Positions 22,227 to 35,177 of a stretch of DNA of 64,000 nucleotides are shown here, in pieces. Origin of the DNA: Maea johnstoni. Taxonomy: Eukaryota > Annelida > Polychaeta > Spionida > Magelonidae. Each line of letters opens with the position of its first letter. The stretch's first letter is position 1. The DNA is taken from NCBI GenBank assembly GCA_963942565.1, contig OZ012687.1, positions 10,533,965 to 10,597,964 of the forward strand. The letters are read 5' to 3'. The position numbers and the translations under genes are program-made. The notes below the pieces were generated by a model that saw nothing but the letters and a program-made list of their open reading frames with translations, was not told the DNA's origin and did not search any database.

Positions 22227-23615
22227 CTGCAAAGAAACACACAAGCTGATGATAAAGTCGTTATACCCATTGCAAAATTGTGATACTGCTATTTGCGTTA
22301 AGCCAGCCGTATCGAAAAAATATTAACATAAAAGAATATTAATTGTACTTATAAATTTCTTCAAATCGCCAATCATCATTTTATAAATGTGGTTTAAATA
22401 TTATGAAATGCGAATAAATTGAAGCAATTATAATTGTGCAAGCCATTTCCATTTTTAAGATTCTTAGTTATCAAACAACTCAACGAATAATCTACCGGTA
22501 ACTCATATTTTTTATACCCTTTCATCATTTATATTTTATTTTATACTATGCGCCCATTACACACAGCGTTTGTGCCTTGGCCTACACCTAAGTGCTTTCG
22601 TAATATACTTAAAATCATAAACTGTTCGAGTCATTTCATATTCGTTACAAGTTGTTATATGCAAAAAGCACGTTATCTTACGACTATCCATACATTCACA
22701 CATATCTAAAACTATGAATCTGGCATCAGTGATAGAAGGATAGGCTTTAAGAATAGACTTAGAGGCCCAAGCCCGTCTCACTAGGGCTAGCATTTTGTCA
22801 AAAGACACTAGGTATATACAGGGGTTAAATTGCACAGTGTAAGAGTCAATGTTATTGTAAAATAAGTTCAATACAATAATGAAATTAAAATATTGATATA
22901 CCAGATTACGTATGCCATGCCTTTGATATATCTTATGCTGTAAACTAACTAAACAACAACTATACCATTCTCAACGCCCATGGTCATGGTCATTGGTCAA
23001 GTTTTTCTTCGATGAATAGTTCTGTCTGATAGGGATAGACACTCCTCAATGTATCGTTCGCGTCATGAGAAGACCTCTGAGATGTGAACACCTTCTTGTG
23101 TGAACACTCTATCCCGTTCCCATTTCTATCTTTTACATTATGAAAAGATCTCTGGGATGTGAACACCTTCTTGTGTGAACACTCTATCCCGTTCCCATTT
23201 CTATCTTTTACATTATGAAGAGACCTCTGGGATGTGAACACCCTCTTGTGTGAACACTCTATCCCGTTCCCATTTCTATCTTTTACATTATGAAGAGACC
23301 TCTGGGATGTGAACACCTTCTTGTGTGAACACTCTATCCCGTTCCCATTTCTATCTTTTACATTATGAAAAGATCTCTGGGATGTGAACACCTCCTACTG
23401 TAAACACTATTTCCCGGCCCTTATATGTATCTTTTACGTTATGAAAAGACCTCTTTGATGTAAACATCTCCTAATGTGAACACTATGTCCCAGTCCCATT
23501 TGTATCTTTTACATTATGAAAAAAACAACCTTAGATGTAAACACTCCCCTAGTGTGAACGCTTTTTGCTTGGTACTAAGGTGTTCACATATCAAGCTTTC
23601 ACTGTATTTACTCAC
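22227..23615 (-). other. Intron of gene copy 3 between membrane and last exons
   Basis: The donor GTGAGT at 23610-23615 and acceptor TTTGCAG at 22227-22233 bound it on the minus strand. It contains the 75-bp minisatellite (22990-23530) and a stretch (22690-22830) whose reading frame resembles one in the left arm (see findings). It contains no other recognised gene. Confidence 0.65.
22990..23530 (-). repeat. 75-bp minisatellite, right-arm copy
   Basis: About seven units of exactly 75 bp, each with GTGTGAACACTCTATCCCG, TTCCCATTTCTATCTTTTAC and ATTATGAAGAGACCTCTGGG. Four central units are almost identical. The period is a multiple of three, so a 25-residue repeating frame stays open by chance. 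It is intronic and not called as coding. Confidence 0.9.
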
Positions 23616-23734
23616 TCTGAGGGCTGACCACTGTCCCGGGTCTTCGCCCAGTCTTCTTACAGCAACACACGATGGCGATGATGACTCCCACGAGGACGAG
23701 GAGCCCCATCACGCCGCCAACTATAGACGGTATG
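23616..23734 (-). CDS. Shisa/CYYR1-like membrane adaptor, copy 3, membrane exon
   Basis: The acceptor CGTTTCAG and donor A|GTGAGT on the minus strand bound 119 nt encoding IPSIVGGVMGLLVLVGVIIA, then IVCCCKKTGRRPGTVVSPQ. A Gly-containing membrane helix ends in CCC-KK and a basic stretch, as in exon 3 of copy 2, with identical intron phases. The signal-peptide and Cys-rich exons should lie at higher coordinates. I could not find them between 23.8 and 28.8 kb. They may fall in the 24729-24928 gap, lie beyond the amplified block, or be lost, in which case this copy would be a pseudogene. Confidence 0.75.
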
Positions 23735-23739
23735 CTGAA

Positions 23740-24100
23740 ACGAACTGTGCTGTATTGTATTGTATGTTAATTGACGGTATGCACAAAATCACACATATGC
23801 AAACATCATCGTGGAATTCAACGAACAGAATAAATATGAACAGTATAAATAGGAAACGAAGGAAAGAGAAACATTAGTCTGAACAAAGACGATATCAGCG
23901 TACTCATATGATAATGCCCCAATTGCAGTTTTCTAAATATGGAACACTACACGAAATGGAACCAGGACACAGGACCAAGACAGGACAGTCCTTTAACATA
24001 GAGAAACACTTGTCAATGATTTGATTTCTTTCCAAAGGCACACTTTGGGCTGAACACTATATATCGAATGGCTATCGACCTTGCACGTCTGCACCTCTTT
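23740..24100. other. Upstream of copy 3 membrane exon, nothing recognised
   Basis: Unique sequence in what should be an intron of gene copy 3. I looked on the minus strand for the Tyr/Cys-rich exon (clusters of TGC/TAC codons) and did not see it. Confidence 0.4.
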
Positions 24101-24661
24101 AAGGGGGATCAGGACCTTCATTCTTTAAGTTAGACTTCCCTGTAAAGATTGACCAATACAATGTACATGAAAAGCACAATAAACTATATATTCTATGAAT
24201 GCTGAGAATATGGACAGGTCAGGAATCATAATTTTATTGCGTGACATTTTCACAATTTCCCGGGGGTAGGACCAAAAGGCAGATATGAGGATTTCTAATA
24301 CTAGTACATATGTTTTGCGAACAATATCCTAGCTTCAATCAAGGTGCGACACAGATGACGTTTATAAATTTCATAGACAATATCCCTGGGCACTTAATAG
24401 TTTTTGCGTTTATAAAAATATGGTTCCCAAAGGATTTGTGAGGAAAGTTAAAGTCATGATCAATATTTTTTTATGTAGAATTTATTTTCTCATAACCTTT
24501 GTAATCAGATTAAGAAATAACTAGAGCAGATATCAAAGAAAAGAATTCTACGTGCCCAATGATGTCTTCTATACAATATGCAAACATCAACTGTGTTGCA
24601 CCTTTATTGAAGCCAGGATGTTGTTTGCAATAATATGTGTATAATAAATCCTCATCTCTTC

Positions 24662-25272
<611 letters not shown>

Positions 25273-25739
25273 CACGCACACACGTTTAAAATCCTCTGAA
25301 AGTGACAATGATTGTAGCTAGGATGTAAAGAGCGCCCCCTTGATTAGAGGAAAAGTAGTAATCAATATTTCTGTATTATTTCACTTTTCTTCATATTTGA
25401 AGTTGAATTAAGCAATAACTAGAGCAGGTACCTAAAAAGGTAAAAGGATTATACATGCTTATTATGTTTTCTATAAAATGTATAAACATCATCTGTGTCG
25501 CACCTTTATTGACCAGGAGGTTGTTCACAATAACATAAATCTTTATCTTTGTCTTTCGGTCCCACCCCGGGAAATTGTGAAGATGTCACACATTAAGTTT
25601 AGAATATTTTACCTCTCGTATGTCTCAACTTTCATAAAATCTATAGTTTATTTTAGGTTATCTTGTACATTGCCCAAGGTATTGAACAATCTTACACATG
25701 GAAGTCGATCTTAAAGAACGAATGTCCCGAGCCCACTTA

Positions 25740-25885
25740 ATCGGTCGCTACTTGCTATCATTCACAACTGCCATGGTTCAAATTCCGACCAGTAGAGTGA
25801 AAAGGTTGCCGTTGACTGGTTTTCCACGGGTAATGCAGATTCCTCCACCACTTATCAACGGCTAAACACGATGTAGCCTAAACTT
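25740..25885 (+). mobile_element. tRNA-derived SINE fragment
   Basis: ATGGTTCAAATTCCGACC resembles a Pol III B-box. It is followed by the TTTTCCACGGGTAATGCAGA-TTCCTCCACC block, a variant of the GGGTACTCCGGTTTCCTCC tail of invertebrate SINEs. A related segment occurs near 63410-63600. Confidence 0.5.
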
Positions 25886-26439
25886 AGCAGAAAAAGTTAC
25901 GATAATCAAAATTCCAAATCTCAAGAGGTGGGCTGGGTATTCCACTGATAAATCTGATAAGAACAATGGACCTAAGACAATAGTTCCTTATCGGTATATA
26001 GAGGTTGGTATATTCCAAGTACCAGTAATTGCTTCAAAAACATGCATGTGAACTAACAATATGGTAATGATGTGGTATCAAAGGTACGCTTATATCTATT
26101 AATTAATTCCTAGAAAAAAATTGAAGGATATGATCACTTAGTATTCGGGACCTTCTTGGAATGTGTACTTACCTCGGGTCAGTATATCACGCGATTCGTT
26201 TTTGGACGAGCCTTCTGGCATATTCGCCAGGCGAAGCACACTTTTTATTGATTAGTTGCACAATTTAGGAGCAAAGTGTTTACCCATTTTAAGTGCTTAA
26301 GTGCTTTCTGAGGAACGTTTGTATTTTATGCCTGTCTGAAATTGCTACTAACATATCCCTTCTATCTGAAAATTGAAATGCCCATATCAGACGGCTCTGT
26401 TGAGTAATACAGAGCATTAGGCATTGAATGGGCTACAGT

Positions 26440-26677
26440 GCCGTCATTTTATTCTTGCAATAAATGCTTGGGCAGCCCAGCCATAAAACACGACCACACG
26501 ACCGATTGCCAACTAGTTTCAGGGATGACCTCATAACTGACCGTAGCTTTGATTCGCAAGCTACGCGTCTCATTGATCTGCTTGACTTATTTTTAAGACA
26601 TGTTCTCCGTGGGTGATTATACAACCAGGCACTGGCGGACGCCCGGTACAATGGTGCAGGAATTAATCGGTACTGTA
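26440..26677 (+). mobile_element. TA-type MITE
   Basis: TA-CAGTGCCGTCATTTTATT at the left and GCAGGAATTAATCGGTACTG-TA at the right. The inner GCTTTGATTCGCAAGC block and ACAACCAGGCACTGGCGGAC are shared with relatives. There is no transposase. Confidence 0.7.
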
Positions 26678-26679
26678 TC

Positions 26680-28260
26680 TTAACGCCAAAGCCGCTTGCT
26701 GAGGAATTTCAAGGGCCCATTCAACCCCCAAAGCTCTGTATCTTCAAACAGACTCGTCTGGTTGAAGTTCTTTAGCTACTACTGGATGAAATTTAATTTC
26801 TTTTATCATTTTAAGGCTTTTTTCAGTTTTAAACAGTAGCAAAGACCATGGGCCAATTTGTTCACGAATGAGAATCAAATATTCTACTTGAAATCTCTGG
26901 ATTACATTAAAAAGCGATCCATTCATTTATGAGCACATGAAAACAATATTCACCCTTTCATAGATAAGAAAATATTCAAATTAGGATTAAACCCATAAAC
27001 TGATTGAATTTTTCTTCAGTTAAACATTTAGGCCCTCAGGTGGCGACTCTGTAGAGATGACGATGGTGAGTATACAAAAATCATATACAACAAATGCAAA
27101 GCTTTGTTGGAAAATAATCATGCATTGGTACGATGACTTAATGCTACAGTCACTTCTAAAACTATCATTTGGCATAAAAGGCATGTCAGTAAAAAGAATT
27201 GTTGTCAGAATCTCAGATCCAGTGTGATTATCCCTAGTTATGTCTCATATCTCAATAGGTCATGTCTGAGCCAACCTAGGGTTTCAACTCGTCCCGGTGC
27301 TGTCTGAAAGCCTTGCCCTCCATGTAGGACAAGTTAGGCACATGTTGCATGTCAATTGCCAAGGTAGATGTCATGCGTAGACCTCTCTGATTTGTTATGA
27401 CGTCACCAGTGTGACCTACCTGGAGTCATTGATATCCTACTTAAAGGAAAATTACACCATGAACAAAACATAGGCCCATATAGTTTCTTAAAGTATTCTC
27501 GACTTAAACCCAAGTTTCCACCACTGCCAACTTTTATACAAGAAGAATATTGCTGTTTATACACATCGAGCAGCCTGAGATAAACTATTAATAGATTAAA
27601 ATGGCCGCTCCCAGTACCTCCATTTCTTGTGTGTTAGGTGTGTTTAAACAGCAATATATTTCTTATTTATTTCACTGTTACGTAGAGATACATGTAGGAA
27701 TATACTTCACAAACTCATAGCTTTTGTTATTAAAGATCATTTTACATGTGTATACATTGCCATTTCCTTTCAGTCCTTCCTCTCATCTGCATTCACCGTG
27801 GCCTGAGATCTATTGAGCTCATTGATGTGTAGGTGCTGTATTTTAGTTCTTCCTAGGAATTTCGGAGCTCTACATGGAAAGCAAAGCTTAGATTGTTTTC
27901 CCTATGAGCACTGTGTATTGTCTGTGACTACGTATTCCTATAAGCCAATTATCTATCAATATTTCTTTATTATTGGTTTGTTGCAAGATATGCTATAAGA
28001 GCTTCGAACAGTGTTGACTTATGCGTTTTTACTATTTTGTGCTACTGTGAGGTGGTAATAGTTGGAAGCCTATATTAAAGTTAATTAAATTGTGGAATCG
28101 AGGTCTACGTACATTGCATATATGAACGTTGGCATTGTAAGCGCCCGTTTGGCCTTAAACGTTAAAACATATTCTCAACAAGTAAAACGGAAAATGTTAT
28201 AATCCAATAGTTACGATAGTTGCATGTTTGTCCAAATCATGTTTGGCCTAATTGACATTT
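26680..28260. other. Intergenic sequence, no gene supported
   Basis: Mostly unique sequence. There is a small inverted repeat around ATATTGCTGTTTA (27547) and TAAACAGCAATAT (27645), probably a MITE remnant. No open frame, domain or RNA gene was convincing. Confidence 0.45.
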
Positions 28261-28690
28261 TCATTCTAGGAAGACAAGGGAAGAAAGGGATAACGAAAGA
28301 TTTTCTCCGGTGTGCAAGAAAAAGACCTAACCGCATTTGACAAGATCTGTCAAACAGCTGGCCAGCGTTCTCATGTCCAATAATGACAAGCTAAGCAGGG
28401 GACCAATATTGCAAAAAAGAGGAAGAGATGCTCCCAGAAAAACTGTAGATACTGCTGCAGGCTTATTAAAAGTGGCTCCATTAGGAGTCCCATCACTAGG
28501 AGCAAATATAAAACAATTAGGAATTGCGACTGTGAAACTAATGATATAATGTATTGTATCTCATGTCATAGGCGTGCTTAACAATATGTGGGACATACAA
28601 AAAGAACACTAAGAGGAAGAATGTGTGAACACTTCAGATTTATTTCGCAAAACAGCAACACCCACAGTGCAGAGAGACACCCATGATTAG
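28261..28690 (+). mobile_element. Penelope-like retroelement fragment, broken
   Basis: Plus-strand translation shows, in pieces, the same blocks as the element at 16596-18078: a Cys-rich NCRYC segment, TIRNCDCETND, and then QYVGHTKRTLRGRMCEHFRF of the GIY-YIG endonuclease domain. The element is broken in a few places and is only a C-terminal remnant. It ends where the inverted-repeat element at 28691 begins, so that insertion probably cut it. Confidence 0.7.
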
Positions 28691-31600
28691 TTATGCACCA
28701 GTCAATTGAATCCCTGGGAGGGGGGGGGGCGGGACTTGGCCGGGAAACACGGTGCTTCTGCTAAATACTGCTTAAAATAGCTGCCCGGTGTACCGGGATT
28801 ACTGTGATTTATTGTTGCTGTCCCGGGGCGGTGCATGATAGGTGGGGATTTGAATAGTGACGTCATACTTTGCTGCCACGATTCCAGTAGGCCTATCAGC
28901 CGGGCGCACCAGGCCTCTGCTAGGTCCACTGTGTTGACCAACTACGGACTATGGTGCGCAGTTTACCTAACGCGCGATCGTTTCTTTGATATGTTGTGAC
29001 AATGGTCATACTATTACACCTATAGCGTAAGGTATGACCAATGCCACACCATTTCAAAAATACGATCGCGCTAACCGCTCCTTCTTCGGTGCAAAGAAGA
29101 CGATTTTGCTGTGTCACACGTTGGAGCAGGACGGCGTGGTAAATATGATAATAATAATAATAATAATAATAATAATTGAAAAAGGATATAGCGCCCTATC
29201 TACCTGTAATGTGTTCATAAGCGCTTTAAAGAATAGTCAGTGGACACATGTTTATAGTGACAGTCCTTATAGTCGATGAAATAGCAATGTTTCTTGGAGG
29301 TTTTGCACACTATCAGCAGACTTGATGTCAGGTAGCTCATGAGATGGATCATATTCATTTATTTACATAAGATGATCCTATTCCCAATGACATGGTGAAT
29401 GGGATTAATAAAAAAAATGAAAAATAAGATAAAATAGAATTGAAATATTTCACCCCAAAAAAGAAAAAAACCTTTAAAAAATAAAATTGATCACTTAATT
29501 CAGGTAGATTGTTTTGGTATGGGTTACACATATATAGTAAGAGTGTGAAGGGACCCTGGGCTGTGTGACAATTCTAGTGCACTGGGGGCTTATTATTTGA
29601 GTTACATAAAGAGAAAAAATACTTATTAAAGAAATATTTACAAAAAAAAGAAAAAAACTTTTCTAAAATAAAAATTGATTATTTGATTGTATGAATAGAA
29701 CCTGGGCTGTTTGAGTGCATTAAGGGCTTATTGTTTGAGTTACCTGAACTGGTGAAATGTTTTAGAAGAAAATAAAGAGAAAAATGACTTAGTACAGAAA
29801 GATTTACCACAAAGAAAAAGAAAAAAAAACTTTTCTTTAATAAAAATTGATTATTTGGGCCTAGTTAGTATTGGCTCTTTGAAATTCATTTGGGCTGCCT
29901 CGAAAAAAGTCCAGGAAGCCCAAAGGGCTCCCTGAAAATTCCCAGGGCTCCTGATAAAAAATCCAGGAGCCCTCCGGGCTCCCTGGAAAAAATTGTAATT
30001 TCAAGCCCTGGGTAAGTTGTAAAACCTGGGTTGGGATCGGATGCTGGACTCTCAATCACTGAGCTGCCTGATGAAATTTCAGCTGGACTGATGAAATGTA
30101 TTGCACTGAAATAAAATTGAAAATGATAATACTGATGAACCATCATATGAAATCTGAGCCCATAAGACCACTTGGCCATATGTACTTTGAGTTTAAATTT
30201 GATTTCAATGCTTAATTGATCTCTGATTGTATAGAGCTCTACATGATTCATCTAGGGGTAGTTTTCATCTGATCATAATTTGGGATGCAAATGAGGGGAA
30301 AACTTTCTGCGCCATATATGGACCTCATGGCACCATTTATTAAAGAGTCCTGTCCAAAATCCATGGCGACAGACAGATGTGAAATGCACTGTAACCTATT
30401 GTTGAATATATTGAATTTAGGTCTGATTTTTTCACTCTGCCACCAACCATTTTCTTATGCCAACACCCACTGTTTTCCCAACAGGGGCCCCGAAAAAAAA
30501 TGCTCAGGGTAACCCTACCCTACTAATGGCTACTTAGTTTTTCCCCCCTACCCTAATGGGGTTTCTTCCAATCCTTAAGTCCAGGTCAGGAAAAAATAGG
30601 GAGAGACATTCCAATCATGGACATAAACACATGAATAGTTGTATACGACCTTGAATAATAGCTGAAGTAAGTGAGCTGTACATCCTTCAAAAGACAAGTC
30701 AAACAAATGTTCCTGGTAAGCAAATCTCAACCCTATGGTTTTCAGTGTGAAAAAACAAACAAAAAAAACACTACCTACCCTGCCTATTTTTCGGCAAGCA
30801 TTTTTTCTTCTTAGTCGAGTAAACATTTTTTTTTTTGCTTGACTAAAAAGAAAAAAAAGGATTTATTGGTTCTGGTGGGTACAACTTTTTTCAGGGTATG
30901 ATTTTTTAAACCTCTCCAAACAGTGCCTCCACAGAACAGTGGGCATCATTTGATCACTTTTTTCGAAGGTCATCTTAGTTTTCAAAATTCACCACTTGGG
31001 GGCAATGTGAATTATTTGTCTGCACAATATCTCAAGAACCACTTGATGAAATATTTTCCTATTTAGTGGTTGCTTCTTCGGAAGTTTCTTGGGATGCTCA
31101 CACTGGAAACACACCCCAGGCTTTGACCATGGCTTGAAGTTGCCCAAATGTGCCTCTCTGTGGTAACCTTGGGGAAGTAGAATATCAAATTCCCTAGGAA
31201 GGTTGACTTGAAGATGGGAAAGTTGAAACAGACTACTCAATCATTCACTTAAGGAGTTCAAAAAAAGCAGCCATCTGTTGAACTCATTCTATGACCCTAT
31301 GCCCAACACTTGTTTATACTTTTTCTACAATCACTTCATTGTAGATAAACATTTCCAGTGTACTGCAGTGCAATACACAGAGTGTTGATATACTTTTAAA
31401 ACTGAATTGTAATTCAGAGACTTTCCATTGACAATGGTATCACAATGGACGTCAGGTGTCTAATAAAAGTAATGTGAAGGGTGTCTTCTCCAAGTCTAAA
31501 ATTTTATTTTTATAACTGCTGAAGGTTTTGTTATTTGTGATGTAACTGCTAAGATTTTTGTGGTTTATTTTCACAAAATAAAAAGTTGAAATCTTAGGAA

Positions 31601-31762
31601 CTTGTGTTTTCTTGTTGAGCATGCCCCGGGGGTGGGGCATACTGCCACAGAATTGGTCCCTGCCAGTGGGGATGAGTGCTATTTATTGATCTTTTCCTGA
31701 GCAGTATCCCCGCATGTCCCGCCCCCCCCCCCCTCCCGGGGATTCAATTGACTGGTGCATTA
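28691..31762. mobile_element. Non-autonomous DNA transposon with G-run/C-run inverted ends
   Basis: The left end TTATGCACCAGTCAATTGAA-TCCCTGGGAGG plus a G run is matched in reverse at the right by a C run, CTCCCGGGGATTCAATTGAC and TGGTGCATTAG. The inverted ends are about 40 bp and about 3.07 kb apart. No transposase frame was found; the interior holds an (AAT)n tract near 29148 and low-complexity AT-rich sequence. In the two amplified copies (from 38808 and 53183) the left end is missing because the duplication junction lies about 110 bp inside the element. The superfamily is unclear. Confidence 0.55.
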
Positions 31763-31763
31763 G

Positions 31764-34008
31764 TAATTATTGATGAAATGAGAATGAAAGTTTTGATTGC
31801 AAAAAGATGCATGGTGTAAAAGGCTGTTTCAATGACAGACCTATCAATAAACATAACCAGTATTTTCTTTTCTTATTAAACTCTTAAGTTTCATTTTATT
31901 TCAACCAATATTATATTTCATAAGCGTCTGTGGATTATTGCATTAGGTGACCCTTGATATTGTGCTTACATGAAATTCAAGTTCTTGAGCAAAAGATTCC
32001 TCAAGAAGCACTTTAGGATGGGTCAGCATCATTCATCAGGACCTACAGTCTCAAATTTCTCATAATTTACTGATAATTACTTTGAATGAAACAGAAAAAG
32101 TGATAACAATAAAATGTTCCAGATGCACTATATTTCCCTTTTTTGAAGTAGCCGTAAACTGTTATTGTGTCAAAGCTATAATGGTGAGCAACCCAAATTC
32201 CAGAAGGTTTTTTGTGGCTGGCAAGAATTATCTCCAACAACCGGACTAGCAGTCAGAGGTGATGCAAAAGATATTGTAAGTGTGTGTGAGGCAGTTTGCA
32301 TTTGTTTACAAAAAGCATTCAGGGCTCAAATAGTTGAATACGAAAATATAAACGTACAAAGAGGACATTCTATATAATAGGTCAAATTAAAGGTGGATTG
32401 TGGGGAATAATCAGTGAATGTGGGGTAATTGATATTTTTTCCACATGTCAAAGTATACGCCCATTCATCCATAATTAAATGTCTAGGCCATCACTGAGCA
32501 TAGTAAAAGACTATATATTATGGAAGCTTTCCATAGGTTCGTATCCTGCAAGAAGCACACCTTATTGGCTTGCTCAATCGTGGGCAATAGGTTTTGGCAC
32601 CTCAAGAGAAATCTAAGCCTGTGGTGGCACCCTGCTTGCCTTATAAAAGGGGGGGATGTCTGAATCTGTCTATTGATATTATGCAGCTAAAAGATCCTTT
32701 GCTTCTCTTTGGATCTAAAGGTTTTGCTCTTACTCTCCCTCTCTTCCATCTTTCATCTGGAGTTATCATTGGTCTTCACTAATGATGAATTAATACCTTT
32801 TGGCAATATTCTATGTCACTATATGACTTTTGTATCCAAATGTGTCCAAAAGCCTCATTCACTCATTAACTCTCCTGTAAAGGGATAGTTTTGTTATGCT
32901 TAATGTATTTCTTTTCTGAAAAAAATTCAGGTAATATATTCCATGTATAGGAGAAAGCAACCTAATTAAAGTGCTTTATTTAAAGTGCCCCACTCAGATT
33001 AAAACAGAAAGCAATGTGTGCCATAAACTGAAGCTCATTTCAAAAGTAAAACCGCTCTGGCTAGTAATTATTTAAATTGATGCATCATGCCATTTGTTCT
33101 TTGGCTTGAAATGAGAAAAATGCTGCATGCAAGGATATGCATGATACAGTAAAGGTTGTTTTGATGACAGACATGTAAATAAAAATAAATTGTAAGATTT
33201 GATATTTTTTTCATGAAATTGGATGTGTATTACAATTATCTCAAAGGCTTGATTTTCAATTCAATTTAAACAGTTAGAACAGTCTGTATGCTTCTATAGA
33301 TTATTACATAAGGGGGCCCTTGGCATTGTCCTTACATGTAATATCCCTACCCCAATAGGTACATTGGGCTAAGGCAGGTGCCTTTGAGAGTGACTGCAGT
33401 TTCAAATTTCTCATAATTTGCTACAATTACTTTGTCTGAATTTGACAGAAAAAGTGACAACAAAACAATGCTCCTCCATTATTTCCCTACCTGTAGTAGA
33501 TGGGAAACTGTTAAAGAGCCTAGGCTTTTTGGAAGACTTCCAATTTTCCAGGAGGTTTTTACAGCTGGGTAGAGTTACTCAAGTTATTTATTGCCAACGA
33601 CTAGGCCAGCGCTGCCAAAGCCGGTTGAAACAATAAATATTGTGAGAGTGTGAGGGGAAGAATGTTCTGTATTCCTTTGTTTACGAATTGCATGCAGGGC
33701 TCAAATTGTTTAATAAAAACAGACATAGGCTTCATTGAGATGGAAGAATAATATATGAATATAGGGTCAATTTAAGTTTTCCCCACATCTATTACAGTGG
33801 CTCATCATAGGTTTGCTCATGCATAGGTTTTGTGATATCTTCCTCAGCGTTAGATAGGCTCAGTTCAAAAAAGGAAGCCCTTTTTGGCTTTGAAATGAGC
33901 TCATTTTAAAACCAAAAAAGGCTTTCTGTTTTGAACTGAGCCTATCTTATACTACTGAAGTTATTATTATTTCTTTTTTAATTCCAAAAAAATCTGCTTT
34001 GGTGACAA
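31764..34008 (+). repeat. Diverged internal tandem repeat in the flank
   Basis: Two related segments follow each other (about 31770-32400 and 33080-33740, period about 1.3 kb). Shared blocks include TCTCATAATTT(A/G)CT, CAGAAAAAGTGA(C/T)AACAA, GGAGGTTTTT/GAAGGTTTTT and GCAGGGCTCAAAT. The short open frames in them do not agree in frame between copies and are not genes. Another fragment of this family starts the window (1-215). The amplified copies lie at 41760-44018 and 56135-58390. Confidence 0.65.
33852..33947. repeat. Foldback hairpin of 96 bp
   Basis: AGATAGGCTCAGTTCAAAA and its perfect complement TTTTGAACTGAGCCTATCT enclose a second, inner complementary pair (AAGCC...GGCTT and TGAGCTCA). 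Copies lie at 43862-43957 and 58234-58329. It is probably a tiny foldback MITE; a precursor-like hairpin RNA is possible but unsupported. Confidence 0.65.
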
Positions 34009-34512
34009 TGTAGTATCCTATTTGTTTAACAGTAGATAACTGAGGGGAATACTACAATGGAGGGCTCTTGGCTAGTCTTCTCTAAGGAAAGGGTTAACAT
34101 ATAACACAGAACAACAAGTTTAATACCAAATATACTTTAATTGTAACTCAAAAGGGGGCAGACAGACCTGGGACCATAGAGGATGGGTAGGAAAGGGTTA
34201 ACACTTACATTAATAGGTAGTCACTTGGTAAAAGCAGATCCACGTGGGTGATGGGTAACGGGAGGCTCAAAACCACGTCTGCACACTCAGGTGGTTAGAA
34301 GGGAAAGAGAGCGACAGTAAGAAGGCTGGTATGTGCAGACAACCAGTCTTCCTCTCTCTGCGCTGGTTTATTGCCTGGTGTCAAGTTTACCCAGCAAGGG
34401 GAGAGCTGCAGGGTCAGCCGCAGTGCACTCGTAACCCGAAACTGGCCAGCTGACCCCCGCTCTACCCAGTAAACAAACCCCACAACCAGGCATGTAACGA
34501 TGGTATACTACA
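34009..34512 (-). repeat. LTR 1 (3' LTR of copy 1)
   Basis: 504 bp with inverted termini TGTAGTAT/ATACTACA. It differs from the 5'-type LTRs at a few sites (GAGGATGG near 34179; CTCAGG near 34288). The left flank is GGTGACAA. Confidence 0.9.
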
Positions 34513-35177
34513 CCCTCCCCCACTCGAACCACAACACGCCCTCGTGTTGGACATGTCCTGGCTAGAGCAGTTCGAAAATCTATGTCCTCAGGTCATACAG
34601 AGTATGGGAAATACAAATGTAGACAAAATGTAAACAAAATTATAGTAACCAACGAACCTCTGGATGGAAACAAAAGTATAAGTAAACTAACTATATGAGG
34701 TTCAGATAAATTTATCAGAGTCCAAGAATATGTTTTCCATCTCACCGAAGTCCAGCTATTGTCCAGGCATCTGATGAGCAGCAGCCGTCAATACCAGACT
34801 CCCAATGAAGTTTTCTTGATGAGCAAGGCCAATAGATACAGCTCACCAGCCCCAGACAATCTCCGTCTTCCTCTGATAGCTAGATAGGATAATTGCATAT
34901 ATGTGAATCGGACACACAGATAACCCTGAAAAATAAAAGAGCATGTAGTATTACAATCCTGAAAAGAAAAGACACATGTAATAAAAAAGAATCCAGGAAG
35001 AAGAAGACACAAGGAGAAGGGGTTATTACATTACCAGAAAATCAAACCAACAGTAAACAAATGAAACAATTAAGTTCCATTTAAAGAAATTTAGCTTAAA
35101 GTTTATATCAGTAATGTATGAGCCCACATCTGTCTGTGTGTCCTTTGTAGCACCGAAATGTCTGTAAATGTCATTGG

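Noticed and set aside
26172-26220. Possible minus-strand exon MPEGSSKNESRDILTR ending at a GTAAGT donor, as a first exon for gene copy 3
   Set aside because: The phase would fit, but the peptide is hydrophilic and is not a signal sequence, and no following Cys-rich exon was found.
30064-30105. Second hammerhead-like motif (two CTGATGAAA strings)
   Set aside because: There is no stem II hairpin between the CTGATGA and GAAA parts, so it is a chance match.
29034-34000. Short open frames in the amplified flank as genes
   Set aside because: They are short, lack splice or domain support, and their triplication simply reflects the recent duplication and not selection.
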